From JAXHMB01 sp034521755 (GTDB taxonomy: Bacteria > Bacteroidota > Rhodothermia > Balneolales > Balneolaceae): a DNA stretch of 64,000 nucleotides. The notes under the pieces are model-generated. The model was given only the letters and a program-made list of their open reading frames with translations, had not been told where the DNA came from and ran no database searches. Both the position numbers and the translations under genes were made by a program. The stretch spans positions 806,001 through 870,000 of the forward strand of contig JAXHMB010000004.1 of the NCBI GenBank assembly GCA_034521755.1. The letters run 5' to 3'. This document shows positions 34,386 to 43,680 of this stretch, in pieces. Position 1 is the first letter of the stretch; every line of letters starts with the position of its first letter.

Positions 34386-37061
34386 ATGAGTCCTAAGACA
34401 AAATCCAAAACCCCTTTAATGCGTCAGTATGATGAGATTAAGGAAAAACACGAAGGCACCATACTGCTTTTTCGGGTGGGAGATTTTTATGAGACTTTTG
34501 CAGACGATGCAGAACTTGTGAGCCGGGAGCTGGGCATCACGCTTACCAAAAGAAACAATGGCGGAGACCAGACCCCATTGGCCGGGTTCCCTTATCATTC
34601 TCTGGATACTTATCTGCCTAAGCTGGTGAAAAAAGGATATCGTGTGGCGGTTTGTGAACAGGTTGAAGATCCTTCTGAGGCCAAGGACGCGGGACGTAAA
34701 ATTGTAAACCGGGAGGTGACGGAAATTACTACGCCCGGGGTGACGATGAGTGAAAAGCTGCTTGAGCATAAGCGCAATAATTATGCGGCAGCTATTTACT
34801 GGACGGGCAATTCAGCCGGGGTGGCTTTTGCTGATGTATCTACCGGAGAATTTGCGCTGAGTGAAGTCCATGAAAACCAGGTGGAAGACTTGCTGCAATC
34901 CATTACGGCCTCCGAGATTTTGCTGCCACAAAACCTGAAGAATAAAGTGCCCGATCACCTGCAGAACTATAACATCACCTTTATTGAAGACTGGGTGTAT
35001 GAAGGAGATTATGGGTATGATCTACTCACCGATCATTTTGAAACGCATTCACTAAAAGGATTTGGCGTTGAGGATTTGCACGTAGCACAGATTGCTGCCG
35101 GTGCGCTGATGCACTATATCCAGGAAACTCAGAAAGCTTCACTGGGACATATTCGCCGCCTGCAGCCATTCGAAAATAATGAGTATATGTCGCTGGACGG
35201 CTCCACAAAGCGAAACCTGGAGCTTATTACCAGCATGCAGGAGGGAGGCACCGAAGGTACGCTGGTTTCTATTCTGGATGATACCTGTACAGCCATGGGC
35301 GGGCGCTTGCTGCGCAAGTGGATTATGCGTCCATTGAAACGATTGAAGCCTATTTCGCAGCGACTGAATGCAGTAGAAGCGCTGCATGCAAATCACGAGA
35401 TACGAGAAAATCTTAGGGAGGAACTGGATCAGGTTGGGGACTTGGAGCGGCTTATTTCACGCATTTGTGTGGGGCGTGCCAATGCCCGCGATGTTATGCA
35501 GCTGAAGCTTTCACTGGCCCAGGTGCCGCGCATTAAAATGCAGTTTAGTCAGCTGGAAGAACCGCTGCTTAAAGATATTCGTGATCGACTGAAGCTATTA
35601 ATTGAAGTGCAAGAGCGTATAGAAAAAGCCATTCAGGAAGATCCTCCGGCCAGCGTTCGTGATGGCGGGATTTTCAATGACGGCTTCAACGATGAGCTGG
35701 ATGAGCTGCGTAACATCGCCCGAAACGGGAAAGAATATATTGCAGAAATCAAGGAAGAACTAACCAAAGAAACGGGCATCAGCTCACTCAAGATTGGCTA
35801 CAATAAAGTGTTTGGATATTACATTGAGGTAACCAACACGCATAAAGATAAAGTGCCCGAGCATTTTATTCGTAAGCAGACGCTGGTGAATTCTGAGCGC
35901 TATATTACTCCGGAGCTAAAAGAAGTGGAAGAGAAAATTCTTTCCTCTGAAGAGCGCAGCAAGACGCTGGAGTATGAGCTTTTCGAAGAGCTGCGATTGT
36001 ATGTGGCTGAGTTTGCCGAAGACATCCAGCAGGTGGCACAGGCCCTGGCAGAGTTAGACTGCCTGCAGAGTTTTGCCGAAGTGGCATTCCGCAATGATTA
36101 TTGCAAACCGAGCATGGCCGATGATCAGGTTATTGATATTACCAAAGGGCGTCACCCGGTAGTAGAGAAAACGCTGCCGCCCGGCGATCCATTTATCCCC
36201 AATGATATTCACCTTGAAAATGAGGATGAACAGATTCTTATTATTACCGGTCCCAACATGGCGGGCAAGAGTATTATTTTGCGTCAGACCGGACTGATTG
36301 TACTGCTGGCTCAAATCGGTTGTTTTGTCCCGGCCAAAGAAGCACATATTGGCTTGGTAGATAAAATATTTACCCGGGTCGGGGCATCTGATAACCTGGC
36401 AGCCGGAGAAAGTACCTTCCTGGTAGAAATGAATGAGGCAGCCAATATCCTTAATAATGCTACCCGAAATTCACTGATTTTATTGGATGAAGTGGGGCGC
36501 GGAACCAGCACTTTTGATGGGTTGAGTATTGCCTGGGCACTGGCCGAGTATCTTCATAACCAGCCTTCGGTTGCGGCAAAGACATTGTTTGCTACGCACT
36601 ACCACGAGCTTAACGAGCTGGAAAACATGTATGATCATATCGTGAACTACAACGTGCAGGTGAAAGAACATGACGGCAAAGTGATTTTCCTGCGCAAGCT
36701 TGCTCGCGGTGGAACCGATCACAGTTATGGCATTCAGGTGGCGGATATGGCAGGATTGCCTTCTATTGTTATTGATAGAGCCAGAGAAATTCTCAAAAAT
36801 CTTGAAAGCCATAGCCTGGATATCACCGACAGCACCGGTACACTGGAAGAGGGTGCCAAGAAAAAAGCAGCAGCTGCAAAAAAAGCGGCAAAAAATGTGG
36901 ACAAGCAGGAGCAGATTTCACAACCTTCGCTCTTTCAAACACAGATGGATCCGCGAATCGAACAGATTATTGACAAGCTGGAAGCAACAGATCCCAACCG
37001 CATGACGCCCATTGAATCATTAATGCTGCTCTCCGAGTTAAAGAAACTGTTGGACAAGTAA
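34386..37061 (+). CDS. mutS: DNA mismatch repair protein MutS
   Basis: Mismatch-recognition ATPase of 891 residues. The N-terminal domain has the mismatch-reading Phe-x-Glu in RVGDFYETF, which marks MutS1 rather than MutS2. Domains follow in the usual order, with the clamp region (NIARNGKEYIAEIKEELTKETGI), Walker A TGPNMAGKSIILRQTG, the conserved DNLAAGESTFLVEMNE, Walker B LILLDEVGRGTSTFDG and FATHYHELNEL. A short Lys/Ala linker precedes the C-terminal dimerisation helices. Intact; mutL is not in the window. Confidence 0.97.
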   Translation: MSPKTKSKTPLMRQYDEIKEKHEGTILLFRVGDFYETFADDAELVSRELGITLTKRNNGGDQTPLAGFPYHSLDTYLPKLVKKGYRVAVCEQVEDPSEAKDAGRKIVNREVTEITTPGVTMSEKLLEHKRNNYAAAIYWTGNSAGVAFADVSTGEFALSEVHENQVEDLLQSITASEILLPQNLKNKVPDHLQNYNITFIEDWVYEGDYGYDLLTDHFETHSLKGFGVEDLHVAQIAAGALMHYIQETQKASLGHIRRLQPFENNEYMSLDGSTKRNLELITSMQEGGTEGTLVSILDDTCTAMGGRLLRKWIMRPLKRLKPISQRLNAVEALHANHEIRENLREELDQVGDLERLISRICVGRANARDVMQLKLSLAQVPRIKMQFSQLEEPLLKDIRDRLKLLIEVQERIEKAIQEDPPASVRDGGIFNDGFNDELDELRNIARNGKEYIAEIKEELTKETGISSLKIGYNKVFGYYIEVTNTHKDKVPEHFIRKQTLVNSERYITPELKEVEEKILSSEERSKTLEYELFEELRLYVAEFAEDIQQVAQALAELDCLQSFAEVAFRNDYCKPSMADDQVIDITKGRHPVVEKTLPPGDPFIPNDIHLENEDEQILIITGPNMAGKSIILRQTGLIVLLAQIGCFVPAKEAHIGLVDKIFTRVGASDNLAAGESTFLVEMNEAANILNNATRNSLILLDEVGRGTSTFDGLSIAWALAEYLHNQPSVAAKTLFATHYHELNELENMYDHIVNYNVQVKEHDGKVIFLRKLARGGTDHSYGIQVADMAGLPSIVIDRAREILKNLESHSLDITDSTGTLEEGAKKKAAAAKKAAKNVDKQEQISQPSLFQTQMDPRIEQIIDKLEATDPNRMTPIESLMLLSELKKLLDK

Positions 37062-37113
37062 GTTCAGCGAGGGATTCATCCTATCGCTAATAATATTTAG
37101 CAAACAATTTCAA

Positions 37114-38022
37114 TTGCCTTTGTCTAAGTTCTCCTCAAATCGTTTGGCCTATAGTTACGTGCTCCTCGGTGCTGCACTTTGGGGAATTATCGGCATCTTT
37201 ATAGATGCGTTATACCTTGCCGGCTTCACCGCTTTGCAAATTGTAACTTTGCGTGTTGTCAGTGCTGCCATCATGCTCGTTTTTTACCTGTCTCTAAAAG
37301 ATGTTTCCTTACTTAAAATAGACCTTAAAGATACGTTCACTTTTGTGGGGACGGGTATTTTCAGCATTGTATTTTTTAACTGGGCATACTTTACAGCTAT
37401 AGAAGAGGTTTCACTGTCGGTAGCCGTTATTTTATTATATACCGGTCCGGCTTTTGTGGTGATCTTGTCGCGCATTATTTTCGGGGAGCCGATGACCCGC
37501 AGAAAAGTGATGGCCCTTCTTTTGACTTTAATAGGCTGTGCCCTGGTTGTGCGGCTGGTACCGCTCGGTGATGAGCATATATCATGGTATGGATTGATGG
37601 TGGGTTTGGGCTCAGGTTTCGGATATGCATTGTACAGCATTTTTGGAAAGCATGCGCTCAAAAAGTATGAGTCGCTCACCGTTATCACCTATACGTTTGT
37701 GTTTGCTTCGGTGTTTTTGATTCCAATCAGTGCACCCGGTATAGCGTTATCCCAGTTAACATCCGTACATACATGGTTGATGATTTTAGGCTTGGGTTTT
37801 TTCCCTACAGCTTTAGCTTATTTGCTTTATACTACCGGGCTTTCCATGGTGGAAAGCGGGCGGGCATCTATCACTGCTACGATTGAGCCGGTAGTAGCTA
37901 CGCTGTTGGGCGTTTTTTTCTTCAAAGAAATACTGACTGCATACCAGGTTCTGGGAATGTTGCTGGTATTAATAGCTGTCATTGTTATTCAAATGAGAAA
38001 GGAGAAGCAAGCGGTGCGCTAG
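37114..38022 (+). CDS. EamA/DMT-type transporter
   Basis: Inner-membrane carrier of 302 residues with ten helices in two EamA repeats (LLGAALWGIIGIFIDAL in the first, GLMVGLGSGFGYALYSIFGKHAL in the second). Members export amino acids or other small metabolites; the substrate here is unknown. The start is a TTG at 37114, or a TTG two codons later. It lies 52 bp after mutS on the same strand and is followed at 75 bp by the GntR regulator. Confidence 0.85.
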   Translation: MPLSKFSSNRLAYSYVLLGAALWGIIGIFIDALYLAGFTALQIVTLRVVSAAIMLVFYLSLKDVSLLKIDLKDTFTFVGTGIFSIVFFNWAYFTAIEEVSLSVAVILLYTGPAFVVILSRIIFGEPMTRRKVMALLLTLIGCALVVRLVPLGDEHISWYGLMVGLGSGFGYALYSIFGKHALKKYESLTVITYTFVFASVFLIPISAPGIALSQLTSVHTWLMILGLGFFPTALAYLLYTTGLSMVESGRASITATIEPVVATLLGVFFFKEILTAYQVLGMLLVLIAVIVIQMRKEKQAVR

Positions 38023-38097
38023 GGCATTTTAAAATTAAAATCCTAATTGCTATTGCGTATCTTATTTCGTTGATAAATACAAGATTGTCTAAGAATT

Positions 38098-38991
38098 TTG
38101 AAAACATCTGCCAAATATATTGCTGATCGAATCCGCCTGATGATTGCTACCAAGCAGTTTCAGGTTGGGGAAGTATTGCCCTCTACCCGCAAGCTGGGTC
38201 AGCAGCTGGAAACGAGTTTTCATACGGTGCGCAAGGCCTATCATATTTTGGTTGAAGAAGGGCTGATCAGCAGCCATGAGGGAAAAGGCTTTATCGTAGA
38301 GCGACAAAACACTACGCTTGATAAAGCTGCCCGGCTTGAGATGGGAGCTGAAAAGATGCGCAAGCTATTGGAAGAACTTATTGGCTATGGTCTGGATGAA
38401 ACAGAAATTGACGAACTGTTTCAGGAACAGCTAAGCTTTATGGACTGGCCCGATCGTATTGAAAGTTGTGCCTCCATAGGTGAGACAAGAGAACTGGGTA
38501 AGATGCTGGCTGATGCCGTAAAAAAAGAAGTGGGCATTCAAAGCAAAGTGTTGAAGTCGAATGAATATAACAAAACAGTTAATTATGATGCGCTGTTTGT
38601 GCCTATTCAGCTTGTAAATAAATTTCGCGATTTTGCTGAAATGGGCCGTCTGCTTCCGGTGGTGTTTAGCTTTAAGCCGGACACGCTGCTTTCTATTGTA
38701 GACCGTGCTGCACTCGAAACAATCGGCCTGGTTACAGCAGAAGATGAGACGATATCCAAGATCATCAACCCGCTGAAGACAAGTATTAGTTTTGAGGGAT
38801 CATTTGTGGCGGGTGCAACATATGGGGAATCATTGCCGCTTTTTGTGAGAAACACCGACCTTATTTTATATACCTCGGAAAGTGCCAAGCTGGTTGAGAA
38901 TAAAATTCCCGAGCGCCGGCGCATCAAACTTGAATATGAAATTTCTAAAAAAAGCGCCGAAACAATTCGTGCTGAGCTTTGGGATCAATAG
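38098..38991 (+). CDS. GntR-family transcriptional regulator
   Basis: A 297-residue regulator. Residues about 5-70 are a GntR winged helix (YIADRIRLMIATKQFQVGEVLPSTRKLGQQLETSFHTVRKAYHILVEEGLISSHEGKGFIV). The C-terminal ~210 residues are not the common FadR, UTRA or aminotransferase type; they contain a periplasmic-binding-like alternation of strands and helices (YDALFVPIQLVNKF, LLPVVFSFKPDTLLSIVDRAALETIGLV). The start is a TTG. The helicase gene begins 21 bp downstream, so they are likely one transcript and the regulator may control it. Confidence 0.78.
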   Translation: MKTSAKYIADRIRLMIATKQFQVGEVLPSTRKLGQQLETSFHTVRKAYHILVEEGLISSHEGKGFIVERQNTTLDKAARLEMGAEKMRKLLEELIGYGLDETEIDELFQEQLSFMDWPDRIESCASIGETRELGKMLADAVKKEVGIQSKVLKSNEYNKTVNYDALFVPIQLVNKFRDFAEMGRLLPVVFSFKPDTLLSIVDRAALETIGLVTAEDETISKIINPLKTSISFEGSFVAGATYGESLPLFVRNTDLILYTSESAKLVENKIPERRRIKLEYEISKKSAETIRAELWDQ

Positions 38992-39012
38992 CAAGAATAG
39001 AGTTAAAAGAAC

Positions 39013-40977
39013 GTGACTGACAAAGACATTAAAAAACTTATAAAGAAAGCCATCGATGCCGTAGATGAAGAAATCGATGCGGTACGGGAGCGTCCATCGT
39101 TCGATGTGCTATTTAAGGGTACAAAAAAAGAGAAGCATCCGCCCGGTGTATTTTACTATGAGTTTGAATCCAACAATACCTCTCTGAAGTTTGCCGAAGT
39201 AATACGTGGTGAGATGGAGGGATATGATGATGAACTGGAGCTCTATCCAGTAGAGATAGGTGACAAAAAAGTAGTGCTTCACTTTCCACATAATTGCGGA
39301 GATGAAATTCCAAAAGTGAGTCTGGAATGGGAAAATGATTTTGTACTGCGCAGGCTCCGATCTGAACTTTCGGCTTTATTGGATAGCGATCGAAAAGATG
39401 ACCGGCAACAAATTGGCAAGCTGTTTGATCCTGATTCTGATAAACATCACAGCGAAGAAGAAATACGTGTACTTGATGACAGCCGGCGTAATGAAGCACA
39501 GCACGAAGCTTTGGTAAAAGCACTGCAAAATGAGGTGTTATATGTTTGGGGTCCGCCGGGTACGGGCAAAACCTCTACACTTGGCTATATGATTGCCAAC
39601 TACCTGGTGAAAGGGAAGCGCGTGCTGTTTGCCTCCAACACCAATCGCGCGGTGGATGTGGGATTGTTGAGTGCCCTGGAGGCATTGACCGGCGTAGAAA
39701 AGGAGCACTTGGAACAAAAGGCCACCCGTTTTGGAGAAATTGCGCTGGATAGTCCAAGGCTGGAAAATATTCTTTTTGAAAAGCAGGTTAAAGACCGGAA
39801 GGATGAACAAAAGCGCAAAGCGTCAAAACTGGCAAGTACTCTCAGCAAATACCAGAAGCTGCAACAGGAAATTGACAACCTGATGGAGCATGGTGAAGAC
39901 GTTCCAAAAGAGCTGGATGATGAAATCAACCGGCTGGGTGTTGAGCTGGATAAATACGGCGGGGAAGAAGCGGCTGAAGAAAAGATCGAAAAAATGATGA
40001 CGGTCAACGAGCGTTTTGAGCTCGAAAAACGGGAGCTGGTAGGCACTACGCTGGCCAAAGTTTGTACTTCAGATCTATTTGATGGCCAATATTTTGATGC
40101 TGTGGTCATAGATGAGGCTTCAATGGCGAATCTGCCTTATCTGATGGTTTTGGCAGCCAAAGCACGACATCATATCATTGCTGTAGGCGATCCCATGCAG
40201 CTTCCGCCCATCGCTTTGACCAATGACCATGAAGCCCGTGATTTTCTCGAAAAAGATATCTTTACTTACGCATCAAATTCCAAGTACGCCGAAGATTTAT
40301 TTTCCTGGCATGATTTCAACCGGCCCATAACCACATTTTTTGATACGCAGTACAGGCTGAATAAAGATCTGGCTGATGTACTGAGTGCGGTATTCTATGA
40401 GGGAAGGCTCAAGACCAAAGAGCTTGAAGAAGCACAGAAAAAGAAATCGCCCACTGTTAACGTTATTGACAGTCAGCGCTATGGAACTCAGCTTACCCAA
40501 AAAGATGAAGAGCGGGGATTCAGTCCGGTCAATGAAACGCATCTGGTTATTCTTGTTAAAATGCTGAAGCGCCTGGTTACCAAGAATCACGTGCCCATGG
40601 ATGAAATTGGTATCATTGTACCATTCAGAAATACGGTATATGACATTCGCGACCGGCTGTATGGCGAAGGCTTTGAACAGGTAGAAGTAGGTACCATTCA
40701 CACTTTTCAGGGACGTGAAAAACAAGTGATTATATTTGATACGGTGATGAGCGGGGAAATGCAGAATGGCAGCAAAAGACATTATTCGGTGCGCCCCTTT
40801 GATGAAGAAAAAAATGGACTGAGTGTTCCGCGATTGCTAAATGTTGCTTTTTCCCGAAGCAAAGAACGGCTGGTGATTTTGGCTGACATGGATCACATCA
40901 ATAAGATGTATGCCAATAAATATTTAGGCAGACTGCTGCACGATTTTATGGAAAAGGAAAAGGGGACGAAAAGCTAA
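39013..40977 (+). CDS. superfamily 1 DNA/RNA helicase (AAA_11/AAA_12)
   Basis: A 654-residue helicase of the Upf1/IGHMBP2-like group, starting at GTG. The first ~150 residues are a private N-terminal domain. The core has Walker A WGPPGTGKTSTLGYMIA, SNTNRAVDVGL, a coiled-coil insertion (about 255-335, rich in Lys/Glu), Walker B VVIDEASMANLPY, GDPMQLPPIAL, and the motif V-VI block GTIHTFQGREKQVIIFD and LNVAFSRSKERLVILAD. Stand-alone members occur in many bacteria with unknown roles in RNA or DNA repair. No nuclease or defence partner lies beside it except the regulator. Confidence 0.86.
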   Translation: MTDKDIKKLIKKAIDAVDEEIDAVRERPSFDVLFKGTKKEKHPPGVFYYEFESNNTSLKFAEVIRGEMEGYDDELELYPVEIGDKKVVLHFPHNCGDEIPKVSLEWENDFVLRRLRSELSALLDSDRKDDRQQIGKLFDPDSDKHHSEEEIRVLDDSRRNEAQHEALVKALQNEVLYVWGPPGTGKTSTLGYMIANYLVKGKRVLFASNTNRAVDVGLLSALEALTGVEKEHLEQKATRFGEIALDSPRLENILFEKQVKDRKDEQKRKASKLASTLSKYQKLQQEIDNLMEHGEDVPKELDDEINRLGVELDKYGGEEAAEEKIEKMMTVNERFELEKRELVGTTLAKVCTSDLFDGQYFDAVVIDEASMANLPYLMVLAAKARHHIIAVGDPMQLPPIALTNDHEARDFLEKDIFTYASNSKYAEDLFSWHDFNRPITTFFDTQYRLNKDLADVLSAVFYEGRLKTKELEEAQKKKSPTVNVIDSQRYGTQLTQKDEERGFSPVNETHLVILVKMLKRLVTKNHVPMDEIGIIVPFRNTVYDIRDRLYGEGFEQVEVGTIHTFQGREKQVIIFDTVMSGEMQNGSKRHYSVRPFDEEKNGLSVPRLLNVAFSRSKERLVILADMDHINKMYANKYLGRLLHDFMEKEKGTKS

Positions 40978-41021
40978 GAATGTAATAGGCTGTATTTTGC
41001 TTACTCCCATGATATAACTTG

Positions 41022-41122
41022 TTATTGCGAGGAGAACAGCGACGAAGCAATCTCCCTTTCAGTGCTCGCTTTGATGAGATTGCCACACTTCGCTCATTAC
41101 ATTCGCTGCGTTCGCAATGACA
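41022..41122. repeat. type I interspersed repeat, copy 1
   Basis: A unit running from TTATTGCGAGG to CGCAATGACAG, whose ends are inverted (TTGCGA/CGCAA), so it can fold as a long imperfect hairpin. The inner part AGCAATCTCCCTTTCAGTG and CATTACATTCGCTGCG recurs at 43921-44031. Such sequences produce spurious translations rich in Arg, Ser and Cys and are not genes. Confidence 0.75.
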
Positions 41123-41140
41123 GCCTTTGTTTTTATTAGT

Positions 41141-41249
41141 CATTCCGAGGAGTAAGCGACGAGGAATCTCAGAGTTATTAAAGAGTAACTATTTTTAATC
41201 ATTGTAGAACTTTATCACATTTGAGATCCCTCGTATCCCTCGGGATAAC
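41141..41249. repeat. type II interspersed repeat, divergent copy
   Basis: Begins CATTCCGAGGAGTAAGCGACGAG, contains AACTTTATCACATTTGAGAT and ends near CCCTCGGGATAAC. The core is shared with the three closer type II copies (41618, 43741, 44048). It follows type I copy 1 by 18 bp, giving a composite I+II unit. Confidence 0.65.
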
Positions 41250-41282
41250 TTGTTAATTCTAATAAATTGTTAAGCTAATTTA

Positions 41283-41555
41283 TTAACTAAGGTCTTTCCA
41301 CTTCGGATTAATACTCTCTATTAAGGCTACTTTTTTTGCTCTTCCCCAGCCCTTGATTTCTTTTTCACGTGCAATGGCTTTTCTTACATCCTGAAATTCT
41401 TCATAGTAAATCAATTGGTGAATATTGTATTTACTAGTAAATCCGTAATTAATTTTCTGTTTGTGTTCTTTTACCCTGCGAGCAAGATTATTTGTCATTC
41501 CGGTATAAATCATTTTTGAAGTATTGCTCATCATATACACATAGTAGCGTTTCAT
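41283..41555 (-). CDS. GIY-YIG nuclease domain protein (UPF0213-like)
   Basis: A 90-residue single-domain GIY-YIG protein: YYVYMMSNTSKMIYTGMTNNLARRV carries the two short strand motifs and the catalytic Arg region, followed by Y-N-I-H-Q-L-I-Y-Y-E-E and KAIAREKEIKGWGRAKKVALIE. The invariant Glu lies in this last part. Such small proteins are common in Bacteroidota, often in several copies, and no cellular role is settled. It is placed between copies of the interspersed repeats, so it may be part of the mobile or variable region. Confidence 0.9.
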   Translation of the reverse strand: MKRYYVYMMSNTSKMIYTGMTNNLARRVKEHKQKINYGFTSKYNIHQLIYYEEFQDVRKAIAREKEIKGWGRAKKVALIESINPKWKDLS

Positions 41556-41617
41556 AATCGACTTTTCTATGTATGACTTTCTGCTGACCCATACCTTACA
41601 GTTTATGTTTTTATAAG

Positions 41618-41751
41618 TTATTCCGAGGATCCCGAGAGTGGTCGGGAGACGAGGAATTTCAAGTATTATCAGAGGTTAATTATTTTAAACTATTGGAAAA
41701 CTTTATCACATTTGAGATTCCTCATCCAGAAATCGGGATTCGCAATGACAG
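41618..41751. repeat. type II interspersed repeat, copy 2
   Basis: An element from TTATTCCGAGGATCCCGAG to GGGATTCGCAATGACA. The left arm (ATTCCGAGGATCCCG...GAGGAATTTCAA) is the approximate reverse complement of the right arm (TTTGAGATTCCTC...CGGGATTCG), so it is a MITE-like imperfect palindrome. It lies about 80 bp before the secreted Ig-like ORF and differs by only scattered bases from copies at 43741 and 44048. Confidence 0.8.
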
Positions 41752-41829
41752 CCTTGTTTCTGGTGTGCTGAGCCGCGCCTTAACCCATTCTAATTGCCTT
41801 TTTGGCGGTGGTTTTCTACACTATGGTTT

Positions 41830-43453
41830 ATGATCAAGAGGCTATATACATATGGATTGTTGCTACTGTTGGCTTTTGGGGGCGCATGCAGCTCTTCAAC
41901 GGATTCCGGTGGCGGTGATAATGGCGGAGGCGGGAACGTCAAGCCAACAATACAAAGCCTGAGCGCACCGCAGTACTTTCACATCGGAGAAGCAGAGAAA
42001 ATTGTCTGGGAAGCAAGCGACGCGGACAACACAACCAATTACTACCTCGCAATCAACGGCGACCGCAGATCAGTCAACGCACACGACAGCACCAACTACA
42101 CCGCACAACAAGAAGGAAGCATCGAAGTCACACTCATCGCAGACGACGCGGACTTCGACGAGGACGTCACCAAAACAGTCACGGCACAAACACGAAACCA
42201 CGTAAAACCAGAAATCACGCAATTCGACGTACCAGCACAATTCGACGCAGGATACGCAAAAAAAATCATCTGGAACGCAAAAGACGAAGACAACACCAGC
42301 ACCTACTACCTCGAAATAAACGGAGACCGACAAGAAGTCAACGCGCACGACAGCACCGACTACACACCAGACACCCCGGGAAACCTCGACGTCACATTCA
42401 TCGCACAAGACACAGACTTCAGCCAAGACGTCACAGAATCAGCCACGGCGCAGGTAAAAGAAAGCCCGCAAGTCACACTCAACGTGTATAATGCCAGCGA
42501 CGCACAAGGCGCAGACCAGCGCGGACGCGCAGCAGACGTGAACGTACTGGCGCGCACCCGGACTACCAGCAAGCAATCCTCGAGTACGCTTGACGCAGAC
42601 GAGAACTATCCGTCAACCTCCCGCAAGGTAATACCTCGAGATCATTCCGGACGCGGACGGATACATCCCGCTATATCACGGAATCAAGAACCACACACAA
42701 AACACATACGAGCTCCAACAGAAAGACGATCTTAAGCCGCAGAATAACCAAACCGGGCTGAGCCTGGACATGTACTTGCTTAAAGAGTTCGACTTCTCCG
42801 AGTATCCGGAGAATTATGATTTCAAAAGCACGCTGCACTGGCAAGAAAAATACGACACCGCCCCAAACGAGCGCGCACGACAAATCACGTTCCTCGACTT
42901 CCTCATCCAACACCCGTGGGGCGCGCACAGCGGATACGTCAACGACTTCGAACTCCGATACGTGCAGAGCCCGGAACTCGACGAGGACGACCGGCAAGGC
43001 TTTGAGAACATGAACGACCTCGTACAAGAAGTCACCGGGATGCGCCTGGTAGACAAAATCAACGTCCAAAAGCGCATCGTCGATCAAGAAGCCACGCTAG
43101 AAGAAAAAAAGAACAACCTCATCTACGAAGTCAAATACCAAAACTCCGGCCCGATACTCGACATCTACGCACGCTTTGACGAACAAGATAGAGGAAAAAG
43201 CCCGACACCTGAAAACCGCACCATGCAATACGCCGCCCTCTACAGCCCATTCATGGATGGAGAAGCAGCAATCTCTGATATTCTTGGAGGGCTAGGTACA
43301 CTGCAAAGCAGTGATAGTCAGTCCCAGATGGTCAACGGACAATACCCTGATCCTGTCGTGCTCAACCACATCGGCCGCCACGCCGCGCACGCAGCCGCGA
43401 TGACGCCGATCAGAGACGGGTTCAAGATCCTGACGCACTACAACCAGGATTAA
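41830..43453 (+). pseudogene. secreted Ig-like protein, chimeric in base use and frame-broken
   Basis: It starts with a lipoprotein signal (MIKRLYTYGLLLLLAFGGACSSS) and a Ser/Gly linker. From about 41939 come two tandem Ig-like units of ~83 residues (VKPTIQSLSAPQYF... and VKPEITQFDVPAQF..., sharing YYL-INGDR-VNAHDST-YT). Frame 1 fails at about 42540. Plausible protein (HPDYQQAILEYA, then LSVNLPQGN) continues in another frame, and the rest (YLEIIPDADGYIPLYHG to HYNQD) is in a third frame to the stop at 43453. From 41939 on, base use is A+C-rich and T-poor (6 T in 60 at 42241-42300), unlike the neighbours. Likely foreign and degraded; function unknown. Confidence 0.6.
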
Positions 43454-43523
43454 CTGGGAGTGTACAATAACTTGTGCAAAGAACGCGATATGCTAAAAAC
43501 ACGCCTGATACACTCATGACACA

Positions 43524-43637
43524 GTGAGCAAAGCAGAGCAACTCGCCAAGAAACAGCGCGACATCAGCATCGCGGAATTCTTCGAGAAGAACCGGCACCT
43601 ACTCGGATTCGACAACCCAAGAAAAGCCATACTGTAA
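43524..43637 (+). pseudogene. top6B: N-terminal fragment of archaeal-type DNA topoisomerase VI subunit B
   Basis: A GTG-started frame of 37 codons whose translation includes AEQLAKKQRDISIAEFF and EKNRHLLGFDNPRKAIL. This is the conserved N-terminus of topoisomerase VI subunit B, where archaeal proteins continue with a T-x-V-K-E-A-V-D-N-A/S-L-D ATP-binding motif. Here the frame stops at TAA 43635-43637, at the edge of a repeat block, so the ATPase and transducer domains are absent. The codons are C-ending like the upstream secreted gene, 70 bp away. Topoisomerase VI is rare in bacteria, so transfer from an archaeon, or a chimeric assembly, is the likely source. Confidence 0.72.
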
Positions 43638-43680
43638 ATCTTCGGTCTCTTACGCTTCATAGCACGGCCTTCGCAGCCAA

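Noticed and set aside
39013..40977. Helicase plus regulator as a phage-defence island
   Set aside because: No nuclease, Argonaute, toxin or other defence gene adjoins them, and both sides are housekeeping genes; kept only as a low-level observation.
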